64,000 bases of DNA, taken from contig QHXI01000050.1 in the NCBI GenBank assembly GCA_003222895.1, positions 24,975-88,974 on the forward strand. Direction: 5' to 3'. A program made the position numbers and the translations under genes. The stretch is from Acidobacteriota bacterium (lineage in GTDB: Bacteria > Acidobacteriota > Blastocatellia > Pyrinomonadales > Pyrinomonadaceae). Of the stretch, positions 9,371 to 18,517 are shown in pieces. The notes under the pieces are model-generated. The model was given only the letters and a program-made list of their open reading frames with translations. It ran no database searches and was not told the origin of the DNA. How positions within the stretch are numbered: the first letter of the stretch is position 1; every line of letters starts with the position of its first letter.

Positions 9371-10600
9371 TTAATGACCTTGCGATAACTTCCCGATCAA
9401 AGTAAACATTGGCAAGTACATCGCAATGACGATCGATCCGATCGTTACTCCCAGAAATCCGATCAGCGCAGGCTCAATCAGCGTCAGCAAATTAGCAATC
9501 GCTGCATCGACTTCCTGCTCATAGAAGTCAGCGATCTTGCCAAGCATCGCGTCGAGCGCTCCGGTTTGTTCGCCGATGCCGACCATCTGCGAAACCATGT
9601 GCGGAAAAATTTCCGCGGCGCGCAATGGCTCAACAAAACTCTTACCTTGCTCGACGGCGGTTCGCACACTGATGATCGCGGCTTCAATCACGACGTTTCC
9701 GGCGGTCCGCGCGGTGATATCGAGCGACTGCAGAATCGGCACACCCGACGATAGTAAGGTTGAGAGCGTTCGCGAGAAACGCGCAATCGCGATCTTCAGA
9801 AAGATCGGTCCGAGGATTGGGACCTTTAGGAGGATAGTGTCGATCCGCTTACGGCCATTTGGTGTCTTGTAATAGAAGCTAGTACCGACAGCCGCGCCGA
9901 TAATCACAACCAGCATAACGAGGCCGCCCCAGCCGGCAAGAAAATTACTGAAGCCAACAACAATTCGCGTCGGAAGCGGCAGCGGTTCACCTGGCCCAAG
10001 CAGCCCCATAAAGATTGTTTGAAACTGCGGAATAACGACAATCATGATCACCGCGACAGCGACGATGGCCAGAAAAATCACCGCGGCCGGGTAAATCATA
10101 GCTGAGACTACGTCACGCTTCAGCTTCACGATCTTCTCGATAAAGGTCGAAAGTCGCTGCAGGATCAAGTCAAGGATACCGCCCGTCTCACCGGCCTCAA
10201 CCATGTTGGCATACAGTTGATCGAAGACTTTCGGATGTCGGCTCATGGCCGCGGCCAACGTCGATCCCTCTTCCACATCCTGGCGCACTTGCGCGAGAAC
10301 CTGCTGGAAATATTTATTCGGCTGTTGCTGAGCCAGGATATCGAGACACTGGACCAGCGGCAAGCCGGCGTCGATCATGACAGAGAACTGGCGCGTGAAG
10401 ATCGCAAGCTCCTTTGATTTGACTTTCTTCCTTCCGGATAGTTTCGGAATTCCGATCTCGCGGCCCTTTTCTTTTACCGACGTGAGCGTGACTTGTTCGC
10501 GACGCAGAATCTGTCGCAGCGCCTCGCGATTGTCGGCGACGCGCTCGCCAGTCACGACTTCGTTCATGCGGTTGCGGCCCTTGAAAACATAGGTTGGCAT
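9371..10600 (-). CDS. pilC: Type IV pilus inner-membrane platform protein PilC
   Basis: T2SF-domain protein; FTRQFSVMIDAGLPLVQCLDIL, MVEAGETGGILD motifs. Confidence 0.95.
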   Translation of the reverse strand: MPTYVFKGRNRMNEVVTGERVADNREALRQILRREQVTLTSVKEKGREIGIPKLSGRKKVKSKELAIFTRQFSVMIDAGLPLVQCLDILAQQQPNKYFQQVLAQVRQDVEEGSTLAAAMSRHPKVFDQLYANMVEAGETGGILDLILQRLSTFIEKIVKLKRDVVSAMIYPAAVIFLAIVAVAVIMIVVIPQFQTIFMGLLGPGEPLPLPTRIVVGFSNFLAGWGGLVMLVVIIGAAVGTSFYYKTPNGRKRIDTILLKVPILGPIFLKIAIARFSRTLSTLLSSGVPILQSLDITARTAGNVVIEAAIISVRTAVEQGKSFVEPLRAAEIFPHMVSQMVGIGEQTGALDAMLGKIADFYEQEVDAAIANLLTLIEPALIGFLGVTIGSIVIAMYLPMFTLIGKLSQGH

Positions 10601-10633
10601 CTTTCAGTGCTCCGTTCTTGCTCTGATGTTTCG

Positions 10634-11818
10634 TTACCTGTTTCGATTGAGTAGCCGGCCGGATGGGTTATAGGTTGGCGGCATCTGCGCGCGACCTGAA
10701 GAACGACCTGAAGAACCATTGCTGTTAATACCGGCGCCGCGGTCGATCAGATCGCGAAGCTCATTTACATTGGACGATCGTTGCAGCGCTGTCTCTCTTG
10801 AAATGACTCTCTTGTGGAAAAGCGTAGCTAGCGACTGATTAAACGTCTGCATCCCGTGAATATCCTGGCCGGTCTGCATCATTGAATAGATCTGGTGGAC
10901 CTTGTCTTCGCGGATCAGATTGCGAATCGCTGAATTAGGAATGAGGATCTCCATCGCCATCGCGCGTCCGTGGCCGTCGGCTTTTGGCAAGAGACTTTGG
11001 CAAAGAATTCCCTCGAGCGTTAAGGACAACTGCGCACGCACCTGAGCTTGCTGCATCGAAGGAAACACATCAATGATGCGATTGATCGTGGACACGGCTG
11101 AATTGGTGTGCAGCGTTGCAAACGTGAGGTGACCGGTTTCCGCAATTCGCAAGGCCGACTCGATCGTTTCCAGATCGCGCATTTCGCCGACCAGCACTAC
11201 ATCCGGGTCCTGGCGCAGCGCCGTACGCAACGCTTGTGCAAACCCGTGCGTGTCGGCATTTACTTCGCGTTGGTTGACGATGCAGCTCTTGTGATTGTGA
11301 AGGAACTCGATCGGATCTTCGATCGTCAGGATGTGTTCGTGACGTTCCTTGTTGATCTTGTCGATGACCGCGGCGAGCGTTGTCGACTTGCCGGACCCGG
11401 TTGGCCCAGTGACCAGTACCAATCCTCTCGGTTTCTTACAAAGCTCGACAAGTACTGACGGGAGCCCCAACTCTTCGAACGTCTTGATCTCGTAAGGAAT
11501 CGCGCGAAACACCGCGCCAACTGCACCGCGTTGGTTGAAAACATTAGCGCGAAAACGCGACAGCCCTTTGACACCAAAGCTGAAATCCAGCTCGAGGTTC
11601 TCTTCAAAGCGATGTTTCTGCGCGTCGGTGAGAACCGAATACGCGAGTTGCTTAGTTTCGCCGGATGTCAGTGGTCGGTAACCGTCAAGCGGCCGGATTT
11701 CACCGTGCACGCGCACCAGCGGCGGGGTGCCGGTCGTAATGTGAAGGTCGGAACCGCCGACTTCTGCAAGCCTGTGAAGAAGTTCTGAGAGAGAAACTTG
11801 TGGTTGAGTTTCCAACAT
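10634..11818 (-). CDS. pilT: Twitching motility ATPase PilT
   Basis: GSDLHITTGTPPLVRVHGEI, TGPTGSGKSTTLAA, EDPIEFLH, GEMRDLETIESALRIAETGHLTFATLHTNSA; start moved to MLETQPQ. Confidence 0.96.
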   Translation of the reverse strand: MLETQPQVSLSELLHRLAEVGGSDLHITTGTPPLVRVHGEIRPLDGYRPLTSGETKQLAYSVLTDAQKHRFEENLELDFSFGVKGLSRFRANVFNQRGAVGAVFRAIPYEIKTFEELGLPSVLVELCKKPRGLVLVTGPTGSGKSTTLAAVIDKINKERHEHILTIEDPIEFLHNHKSCIVNQREVNADTHGFAQALRTALRQDPDVVLVGEMRDLETIESALRIAETGHLTFATLHTNSAVSTINRIIDVFPSMQQAQVRAQLSLTLEGILCQSLLPKADGHGRAMAMEILIPNSAIRNLIREDKVHQIYSMMQTGQDIHGMQTFNQSLATLFHKRVISRETALQRSSNVNELRDLIDRGAGINSNGSSGRSSGRAQMPPTYNPSGRLLNRNR

Positions 11819-11840
11819 TGTTAGTGTCCTTGGAGTGGAT

Positions 11841-12629
11841 TTAACGCCTCGGTTCCATCGGTCGGAATGTTGAGAGGAATTGCTCGGCGTCAACAGCAAT
11901 TTTCTGATAAGCAACATTGGACGAACGGGTCACCAGGGAGTAGACGCGTCCGTTGATCTCTGTGAAATAATAATTCCAAACTTGTTCGGGTCTGCCGTCA
12001 CTCGTCGCGGGAGTCTGCGCGATGACTTCGAATACGCGATGACCGCCGATGTCTCGTTGGCGATCGTTCACAACCCAGCCACCGGCTGTGATCATTCGGT
12101 CGATCACAGTGTGACGAAGGTCAGTGAACATCACTCCGCCTAACATTTTTCGTTGTTCGCTGGGCATCGGCTGCACGTTATTCACCGGCGCGACCGCCAC
12201 AACGGCCAGGCTCGCCTGGGCCTCAGATGCGCCATCCGGCGGAGTTATGCGAAAACTCGAACCCGCCTTCCCAGTTGAAGTGGTGGACCAGTTGGTCGGG
12301 AGCGGCATGGCGAAGTTTCCGTCTCTGACAACATTTTCCGGCAGGGCCAATGCTGACGTCATGGTAACGTGATTGTCCGCCGACCGTGGTGGCGTCGATG
12401 GCACGATACCTTTATTAGCGGCTTGTAACGCACGTCGTCGCGCAATCAATGCCTGACGGCGGCGAAGCACGGCGCGATGTCGGCGCCACCATACTCTTGA
12501 GTGATGATGGAAGCGGTGGGAACGCGCAGACAATTGCGATCGCAAATTGTGCGCGGTTGAGGTTGCGAAGGGCAGTAGGACAGCTACGGTAACCAACAAA
12601 CAAACTGATAGAGCTATTCGACGTAACAT
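11841..12629 (-). CDS. Hypothetical exported protein within the pil operon
   Basis: Signal-like N-terminus (MLRRIALSVCLLVTVAVLLPFATSTA); lies between pilB and pilT on the same strand. Confidence 0.6.
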   Translation of the reverse strand: MLRRIALSVCLLVTVAVLLPFATSTAHNLRSQLSARSHRFHHHSRVWWRRHRAVLRRRQALIARRRALQAANKGIVPSTPPRSADNHVTMTSALALPENVVRDGNFAMPLPTNWSTTSTGKAGSSFRITPPDGASEAQASLAVVAVAPVNNVQPMPSEQRKMLGGVMFTDLRHTVIDRMITAGGWVVNDRQRDIGGHRVFEVIAQTPATSDGRPEQVWNYYFTEINGRVYSLVTRSSNVAYQKIAVDAEQFLSTFRPMEPRR

Positions 12630-12643
12630 AGTTTCACCCCTTT

Positions 12644-14431
12644 TCACGCCACCGTTTCGCGTAACACTTCTTCAATGGTGGTAACTCCGGCTCGTACCTT
12701 CTGCAGACCCGATTCACGTAAAGTGATCATACCGTCCTCGATCGATTTCTTTCTCAGCTCGAGCGACGACGCGCCGATCAGAATCAGCTCGCGAACCTCA
12801 TCTGTCACTTCCATAACTTCGTAAAGACCGATGCGGCCTTTGTAGCCCGTGTCGTTGCAACTTGGGCAACCTTTGCCTTTGAAGGTCTTAATCTTGCTTG
12901 CTTCTTCGGGAGAAAAGCCGATCTCGACCAATGCTTCGACCGGCGTGGGATGTTCTTTCTTGCAGTCTTTGCAGATGCGTCGGATCAGTCGCTGAGCCTG
13001 TATCAGGTTCACGCTCGTGGCGACGAGGAATGGTTCGATGCCCATGTTCATGAGACGTGAGATGGTTGAAGGGGCATCGTTCGTGTGAAGTGTCGAGAGG
13101 ACCAAGTGGCCTGTTAGAGCGGCCTTGATCGCGATCTCGGCGGTTTCGAAGTCGCGGATTTCGCCGACGAGAACGATGTTCGGGTCTTGGCGGAGGAATG
13201 AACGCAGCGCGGCGGCGAAGTTCAGACCGATCTGTTCCTTCATCTGCACTTGATTGATTCCGGGCAGATTGAACTCGACCGGATCTTCGGCCGTCATAAT
13301 GTTGGTATCGACCGTATTCAGCGATTGTAGTGCCGAATACAGAGTGTTGGTTTTACCGCTGCCGGTTGGACCAGTGACGAGCACCATGCCGTACGGCTTG
13401 GAGATATTACGCTGAAACTTGACGAGCGATTCCGACTCAAAACCGAGATTCGTCATGTCGAGCATCAGCTTTTCTTTGTCCAGCAGACGAAGCACGACCT
13501 TCTCGCCAAACAGCGTCGGCAACGTCGAAACACGAAAGTCGAGTTCCCGCGATCGCGAATCAACTTTGACGCGAATCTTGATGCGGCCATCTTGCGGCAG
13601 ACGTTTCTCAGAGATGTCCAACTTCGACATGATCTTGATGCGCGAGATTAGGGCGTCGCGCATCTTGAGTGGCGGATGCATCACGTCGTAGAGCACGCCA
13701 TCGATGCGGAAACGAATGCGAAGTTCCTTTTCGTAAGGCTCGACGTGAATATCTGACGCTCCGCGGCGAAGCGCGTCAACCAGAAGGACGTTGACCAGTC
13801 GAACGACCGGCGCGTCTTCGCTCATTCGGGTGAGGCTGGAGAGATCTATTTCTTCGTTGTCCTCGAAGACCTCGACTTCACTGTTGAGAGATTCGTGATC
13901 GAAATCGAGGCTGTCGAGAGAAACGAGGTCGGCTTGTGAGAAGCCGTTTCCGTTTGAGCTTTCGACCGTGAGATCGGGCGCGACGGCCGCGAGCTCAATT
14001 TCACGCGAGGTGCTGTAGTACTTGGCGATCGCGGCTTGAACACTCGCTTCAGCCACGACGACCGGCTCTACATTCAGGCCGGTCATGAACTTGATATCGT
14101 CCATCGCGAACACGTTCGTCGGATCGACCATGGCTAGGGTGAGGGTGGCGCCGACACGTGATAATGGTAGGACGGAATATTTCTGCGCGACTTCTTGTGG
14201 GATGAGGCGCAGCACCGAATCGTCGATATTGAAAAGTTCGAGATTGACTGAAGGAATACCGTACTGCCGTGAGAGGACCGCAGTGATCGTGTCATCTGAA
14301 ACCAGCCCGAGCTTGACGAGGTTGTATCCCAAGCGCCCGCCATGCTCTCGCTGATAATCGAGCGCCTGACGGAGATGCTGAGGGCTGATCAGATTCTCGC
14401 GGACGAGAATTTCGCCGAGTTTTGCTGACAT
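12644..14431 (-). CDS. pilB: Type IV pilus assembly ATPase PilB
   Basis: MshEN N-terminal domain, VTGPTGSGKTNTLYSALQ, EDPVEFNLPGINQVQ, CKDC/CPSCNDTGYKGR zinc motif. Confidence 0.96.
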   Translation of the reverse strand: MSAKLGEILVRENLISPQHLRQALDYQREHGGRLGYNLVKLGLVSDDTITAVLSRQYGIPSVNLELFNIDDSVLRLIPQEVAQKYSVLPLSRVGATLTLAMVDPTNVFAMDDIKFMTGLNVEPVVVAEASVQAAIAKYYSTSREIELAAVAPDLTVESSNGNGFSQADLVSLDSLDFDHESLNSEVEVFEDNEEIDLSSLTRMSEDAPVVRLVNVLLVDALRRGASDIHVEPYEKELRIRFRIDGVLYDVMHPPLKMRDALISRIKIMSKLDISEKRLPQDGRIKIRVKVDSRSRELDFRVSTLPTLFGEKVVLRLLDKEKLMLDMTNLGFESESLVKFQRNISKPYGMVLVTGPTGSGKTNTLYSALQSLNTVDTNIMTAEDPVEFNLPGINQVQMKEQIGLNFAAALRSFLRQDPNIVLVGEIRDFETAEIAIKAALTGHLVLSTLHTNDAPSTISRLMNMGIEPFLVATSVNLIQAQRLIRRICKDCKKEHPTPVEALVEIGFSPEEASKIKTFKGKGCPSCNDTGYKGRIGLYEVMEVTDEVRELILIGASSLELRKKSIEDGMITLRESGLQKVRAGVTTIEEVLRETVA

Positions 14432-14626
14432 TCGAGCCTTGTCTTTTGAAATTCAATTAGAGGGAATAGATTCCCTCGGTAGGACGACTTGTCTGGCCAA
14501 AAGGTACGTTGGGACAAAGGCACAACGGCGGCCAACACCGTTGCAACCTGATATTAGCTTTCGGGCGTGGATTCTGTCAATGAAAGTTTTTTTAGAGAAT
14601 TCGAAGGGCGTTCTGTGGGAAAACGG

Positions 14627-14671
14627 TGGACAAATTGTTCGCAGGTATTCGATAATATTCGCATACCTTCG
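14627..14671 (+). promoter_or_regulatory. lexA promoter with four 10-bp-phased TTCG direct repeats (candidate LexA operator)
   Basis: TTCG at 14638, 14648, 14658, 14668; possible -35 TGGACA 14627-14632, 18-nt spacer, -10 GATAAT 14651-14656. Confidence 0.6.
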
Positions 14672-14691
14672 TCGACTTGAGGAGATTAGAC

Positions 14692-15300
14692 ATGCCCATA
14701 ACTGCCAGACAAAGACGAGTGTTAGATTACATCAAGCATTATTTTGAAGCCCATCAGGAAGCGCCGACGATCGCCGAAATTGGAAAAGAATTCGGCATGA
14801 GTTCGTCGGCCAGCGCGCACAACTTGGTCTCGGTTCTCGAGAAGGAAGGGTTTATTAGGCGCATTCCAAACGTCAGTCGGGGAATTGAATTGATTGAAGA
14901 AGGACCGGCTGAAGAGAAGTATGAAATTCCTTTGCTCGGTGTCGTTGCCGCAGGTGCGCCGATCGAGGCGATTTTGAATTACGAGACGGTTTACATTCCA
15001 CGCGACATGATGCGCGACGGGCGAATGTTTGCGTTGCGCGTGAGCGGCGATTCAATGATTGATGAACAGATTCGTGATAACGATTTGATCATTTTGCAGT
15101 CACAGCAAACCGCCGAGAACGGCAAAACGGTGGTTGCCTTGATTGATGGAAGCGATGCGACGGTGAAGCGTTTTTATGGAAATCGAAATCATGTGCGCCT
15201 GGAGCCCGCAAATCCGAATTATGAACCAATCATCGTTCGTCCGCCGCAGCGAGTTCAGATTCAGGGCGTTATTGTCGGAGTCATTCGCCAATACAAATGA
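14692..15300 (+). CDS. lexA: LexA repressor
   Basis: MPITARQRRVLDYIKHYFEAHQEAPTIAEIGKEFGMSS HTH, AAG cleavage site (GVVAAGAPIEA), GDSM catalytic Ser, VALIDG Lys region; ATG 14692 preferred over TTG 14677 (GAGGAG SD). Confidence 0.95.
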   Translation: MPITARQRRVLDYIKHYFEAHQEAPTIAEIGKEFGMSSSASAHNLVSVLEKEGFIRRIPNVSRGIELIEEGPAEEKYEIPLLGVVAAGAPIEAILNYETVYIPRDMMRDGRMFALRVSGDSMIDEQIRDNDLIILQSQQTAENGKTVVALIDGSDATVKRFYGNRNHVRLEPANPNYEPIIVRPPQRVQIQGVIVGVIRQYK

Positions 15301-15303
15301 ATT

Positions 15304-15352
15304 GTGATTTCAAATTTGTGATCTGAGATCTGAAATCCTAATTCGTAGATCA
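15304..15352. repeat. Heptad-repeat element H1 (single arm, about 7 units)
   Basis: GTGATTT CAAATTT GTGATCT GAGATCT GAAATCC TAATTCG TAGATCA, immediately after the lexA stop. Confidence 0.6.
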
Positions 15353-15359
15353 CTAGCAG

Positions 15360-16001
15360 CTAGCTCTTTGAAAGAACGCGGGCAACCCTTTTCAGGTCAT
15401 TGATGAAGTGACGTTTCTCAGCGAGCCGGGTTTCATCATCCGGCGCGCGCAAAATTGAAGATGGATGAACAGTGGCCATGATGTAAGGCGCCAACGTCGA
15501 TTCGATGAATTGTCCCCGCTGCTTTGTGACTTTGAACTGGGGACCAAGCAAAGCCTGCGCTGCGGTCGCGCCAAGACAAACAATGACTTGTGGCTTCACT
15601 AAACTGATTTCTGCTTCGAGCCATGGGCGACAAGCATTAATCTCGCGCGCGTTAGGTTTTTTGTGAATGCGGCGTTTGCCGCGCGGTTCCCATTTGAAAT
15701 GTTTGACTACATTAGTCACGTAAGTTTGTGCGCGATCGATGCCTGCTTCCTGCAAAGCTTCATCAAGTAATCGGCCCGCTGGTCCAACGAAAGGATGGCC
15801 GGTGAGATCTTCTTCATTACCAGGTTGTTCGCCGACGAACACGACCTCAGCGTGGCGCGCGCCTTCGCCGAAAACCGTTTGCGTGCCGCGTTCCCAAAGA
15901 TCGCAAGCTTTGCAGTCCGCGGCCGCATCGCGAAAAGCTTTCAGACTTTTGCGCTCAGGGAAGAATTCTTCGGCTGAGCTTTCCGATTTATCTTTGCTCA
16001 T
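15360..16001 (-). CDS. udgX: UdgX-type uracil-DNA glycosylase (covalent uracil-DNA binding family)
   Basis: CKACDLW, GEQPGNEEDLTGHPFVGPAGRLL, FKWEPRGKRRIHKKPNAREIN (KRRIH motif), HPSSILR. Confidence 0.9.
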   Translation of the reverse strand: MSKDKSESSAEEFFPERKSLKAFRDAAADCKACDLWERGTQTVFGEGARHAEVVFVGEQPGNEEDLTGHPFVGPAGRLLDEALQEAGIDRAQTYVTNVVKHFKWEPRGKRRIHKKPNAREINACRPWLEAEISLVKPQVIVCLGATAAQALLGPQFKVTKQRGQFIESTLAPYIMATVHPSSILRAPDDETRLAEKRHFINDLKRVARVLSKS

Positions 16002-16026
16002 TAAGTTCGAATTTGCTGTTTAGATC

Positions 16027-16821
16027 ATGAATGCTGCAGTTACCAAAAAGCAGATCGAGTCAACCCTCACAGATCGTTTTGGCGACGTGTTCGAACGATT
16101 CGAACGATTGCCGCCTAAGACTCTATCCACGGGTATTGGTGAAATTGATAACGCCTTGCACGGATTTCCTCGCGGCGCGATAACGGAAATCCATGGAACT
16201 GCTTCATCCGGCCGCACGAGCCTCTTGCTTTCAGCGTTGGCTGCCGCAACTTCACAAGAAGAGATTTGCGCACTCGTCGATTGCAGCGACACGTTTGATC
16301 TTTCATCGGCGGCAAAGGCCGAGGTCGATTTCGATCGACTGCTTTGGATTCGTTGCGGCCATAATCTCGAACGTGCTTTCAAAGCTGTCGATCTAATCTT
16401 GCATGCCGGCGGATTTGGATTAGTCGCTCTGAATCTTTGCGACGTGCCGGCAAAAACCGTTCGACGGGTCATCTCCACGTGGTGGTTTCGTTTTCGCCGC
16501 GCGCTCGAAAACACTCCAAATGCGTTGATAGTCCTCACGCCCATAGCCGCCGTCCATTCGTGTGCGGCGCTTGTCTTAGAAGTTAAAAGCGAAGCTTCAG
16601 TGTGGTCCAATAGCTTGTCGTTATTATCTGAAAATCGTTACAGCAGCTTCACGGCGCAACCGGAGCACGGCGGCCATCTTTCGCTGGTGCAAACCTCCCT
16701 TCCAACATTCTCATCAAATAAGGACTCGCATTTTCTGCAAGCGATGAACATCCGCGTCAACCGCGAGCGACCGGTTGAATGGCAGACGCGCGAAATAAAA
16801 TTTAAGGCTCACTTCCACTGA
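16027..16821 (+). CDS. imuA: ImuA-like RecA-related protein of the mutasome cassette
   Basis: LSTGIGEIDNALHGFPRGAITEIHGTASSGRTSLLLSALAAAT; degenerate Walker A (Arg replaces Lys); upstream of imuB-dnaE2. Confidence 0.8.
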   Translation: MNAAVTKKQIESTLTDRFGDVFERFERLPPKTLSTGIGEIDNALHGFPRGAITEIHGTASSGRTSLLLSALAAATSQEEICALVDCSDTFDLSSAAKAEVDFDRLLWIRCGHNLERAFKAVDLILHAGGFGLVALNLCDVPAKTVRRVISTWWFRFRRALENTPNALIVLTPIAAVHSCAALVLEVKSEASVWSNSLSLLSENRYSSFTAQPEHGGHLSLVQTSLPTFSSNKDSHFLQAMNIRVNRERPVEWQTREIKFKAHFH

Positions 16822-16825
16822 CGCC

Positions 16826-16860
16826 TTGTCATATTCGCCAATATTCGCTAATATTCACCT
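16826..16860 (+). promoter_or_regulatory. imuB promoter with three 10-bp-phased TTCG/TTCA repeats (candidate LexA operator)
   Basis: TATTCGCCAA|TATTCGCTAA|TATTCACCTC; -35 TTGTCA 16826-16831, 17-nt spacer, -10 TAATAT 16849-16854. Confidence 0.6.
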
Positions 16861-16901
16861 CGCCCGATCCTAATTAAAATCCGACGAACAGGGAAGCGGT
16901 T

Positions 16902-18404
16902 ATGTTTGCCTGCATTTATGACCGAATTGTCTCTAAAACAGCTGCTACGGATTCTGAGAACGAAACTGGATTTTCGCCGCTTGTCGATCTGGCATTTACG
17001 TTTTCTCCGCTGGTTGAGCAAACCAAGGCGGACACGGTTGTGTTCGATGTTACTGGACAAGATTTGCTGTTTGGGACACACCCGAATGTTCTCGCCAATG
17101 AGTTGAATGCCCAGAACGATTCAGTGCGCAATGTCGCGGATGAAATTGCGCGTCGCGCGGCGAAACTAAATCTGAAAATTAATATCGCGATTGCGGCGAA
17201 TCCCGACGCAGCGATTCACGCCGCGCGGTGCTGTAAAGGCACGACGATTATCGACGGCGATGACGTACTGTTACATCTTGCTCCTTTGTCGATTAGAAAG
17301 TTGGATTACTCACTGGCGCGAGTTGAAGCTGACCGCGCGGAAGAAATTCAAGCGACATTCGCGCTGTGGGGTGTGTGCACGTTTGGCGATCTGGCCCGGC
17401 TACCTTTGGCCGGCGTGGCAGAACGATTGGGCCAGGATGGGGTGCGATTGCAAAAGCTTGCGCAAGGGAAGACTGATCGCCAAATACATTTGGTGCGGCC
17501 GCCAATCGGCTTTGAGCAATCGCTCGAATTAGAAGATCCGATCAGTGAACTCGAGCCGTTCTCGTTCATTCTGTCGCGTCTACTAAATCAGCTTTGCGCA
17601 AATTTGCATGAGTACGCGCTGGCCACGAATGAGTTGCGGCTGCGACTGGTCACAGAGCGATGTTTAGAGTACCGACTTCAGTCGGGTATTTCTGCTGCCA
17701 ATGAAAAAGACCCAACTGAAGTTGGTGTTCTAAACACCTGTGACCTTCACGAGCGCACAATCACTTTGCCGGTGCCGATGCGCGATCCAAAAACGCTCCT
17801 GCGTTTGCTCTTATTCGATATTGAGGCGCAACCGCCGTCTGCGCCGATCATAAAAGTCTCGATTAGCGCCCAGCCGGTGAAGCCGCGCGCGTCGCAAACC
17901 GGATTATTTATTCCGCTGGCGCCTGAGCCGGAGAAATTGGAAATCACCTTGGCGCGATTGGCGAAGTTGGTTGGCGGTGAAAATGTCGGCTCGCCGGAAA
18001 GTCTAGACGCGCACCGGCCTGATTCGTTTCGAATGAAGCGATTTAGGCTGGCGACTCAGCGAAAGAAATCACGGTCCAATCTGCAATCCGTAATTCGAAA
18101 TCCGCAATCCGTCATGGGCTTCAGAATGTTTCGACCAGCGTGGCGAGTTGATGTCGAAACTATCCAAGGGAAACCGACGCGGATTAGCGCCCGAGGACAA
18201 GCATCCACCAGGATTCGCGGACAGGTTGTTTGCGCCGCCGGGCCCTGGCGCGGGTCGGGCGACTGGTGGAGATCTGATGTGTGGGCGAGAGATGAATGGG
18301 ACGTAGCGCTGGTTGATCCTAACGCACGAGAAAGCAAAGTCATCTGTCGCATTTATCGCGATTTGACGAATGAGCAATGGTTCGTCGAAGGCATTTATGA
18401 CTGA
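16902..18404 (+). CDS. imuB: ImuB, Y-family polymerase-like protein
   Basis: MFACIY start, VVFDVTGQDLLFG, C-terminal FRPAWRVDVE; located imuA-imuB-dnaE2. Contains two repeat-derived segments. Confidence 0.9.
   Translation: MFACIYDRIVSKTAATDSENETGFSPLVDLAFTFSPLVEQTKADTVVFDVTGQDLLFGTHPNVLANELNAQNDSVRNVADEIARRAAKLNLKINIAIAANPDAAIHAARCCKGTTIIDGDDVLLHLAPLSIRKLDYSLARVEADRAEEIQATFALWGVCTFGDLARLPLAGVAERLGQDGVRLQKLAQGKTDRQIHLVRPPIGFEQSLELEDPISELEPFSFILSRLLNQLCANLHEYALATNELRLRLVTERCLEYRLQSGISAANEKDPTEVGVLNTCDLHERTITLPVPMRDPKTLLRLLLFDIEAQPPSAPIIKVSISAQPVKPRASQTGLFIPLAPEPEKLEITLARLAKLVGGENVGSPESLDAHRPDSFRMKRFRLATQRKKSRSNLQSVIRNPQSVMGFRMFRPAWRVDVETIQGKPTRISARGQASTRIRGQVVCAAGPWRGSGDWWRSDVWARDEWDVALVDPNARESKVICRIYRDLTNEQWFVEGIYD
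17661..17736. repeat. In-frame palindromic element inside imuB (TGTTTAG...CTAAACA ends)
   Basis: TGTTTAGAGTACCGACTTCAGTCGGGT ... ACCCAACTGAAGTTGGTGTTCTAAACA, about 27-bp imperfect inverted repeat. Confidence 0.8.
18077..18118. repeat. Heptad-repeat element H2 inside imuB
   Basis: CAATCTG CAATCCG TAATTCG AAATCCG CAATCCG TCATGGG; encodes SNLQSVIRNPQSVM. Confidence 0.75.
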
Positions 18405-18517
18405 AAGTCAGTAGTTAGTAGTCAGTAGTTAGTTGAAAAGGAAATGCACACTGGTATCAAAAATGAATCAAAACAAGAAGCGCAACTGCTTACTGCTCAT
18501 CGCTCACTGCCCACTTA
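18405..18517. repeat. Heptad hairpin element H3 spanning the imuB-dnaE2 junction
   Basis: Arm 1 AAGTCAG TAGTTAG TAGTCAG TAGTTAG; arm 2 CAACTGC TTACTGC TCATCGC TCACTGC CCACTTA. Confidence 0.8.

Noticed and set aside
16020-16610. 196-aa minus-strand ORF that could have been a udgX operon partner
   Set aside because: Antisense to imuA, composition typical of a shadow ORF.
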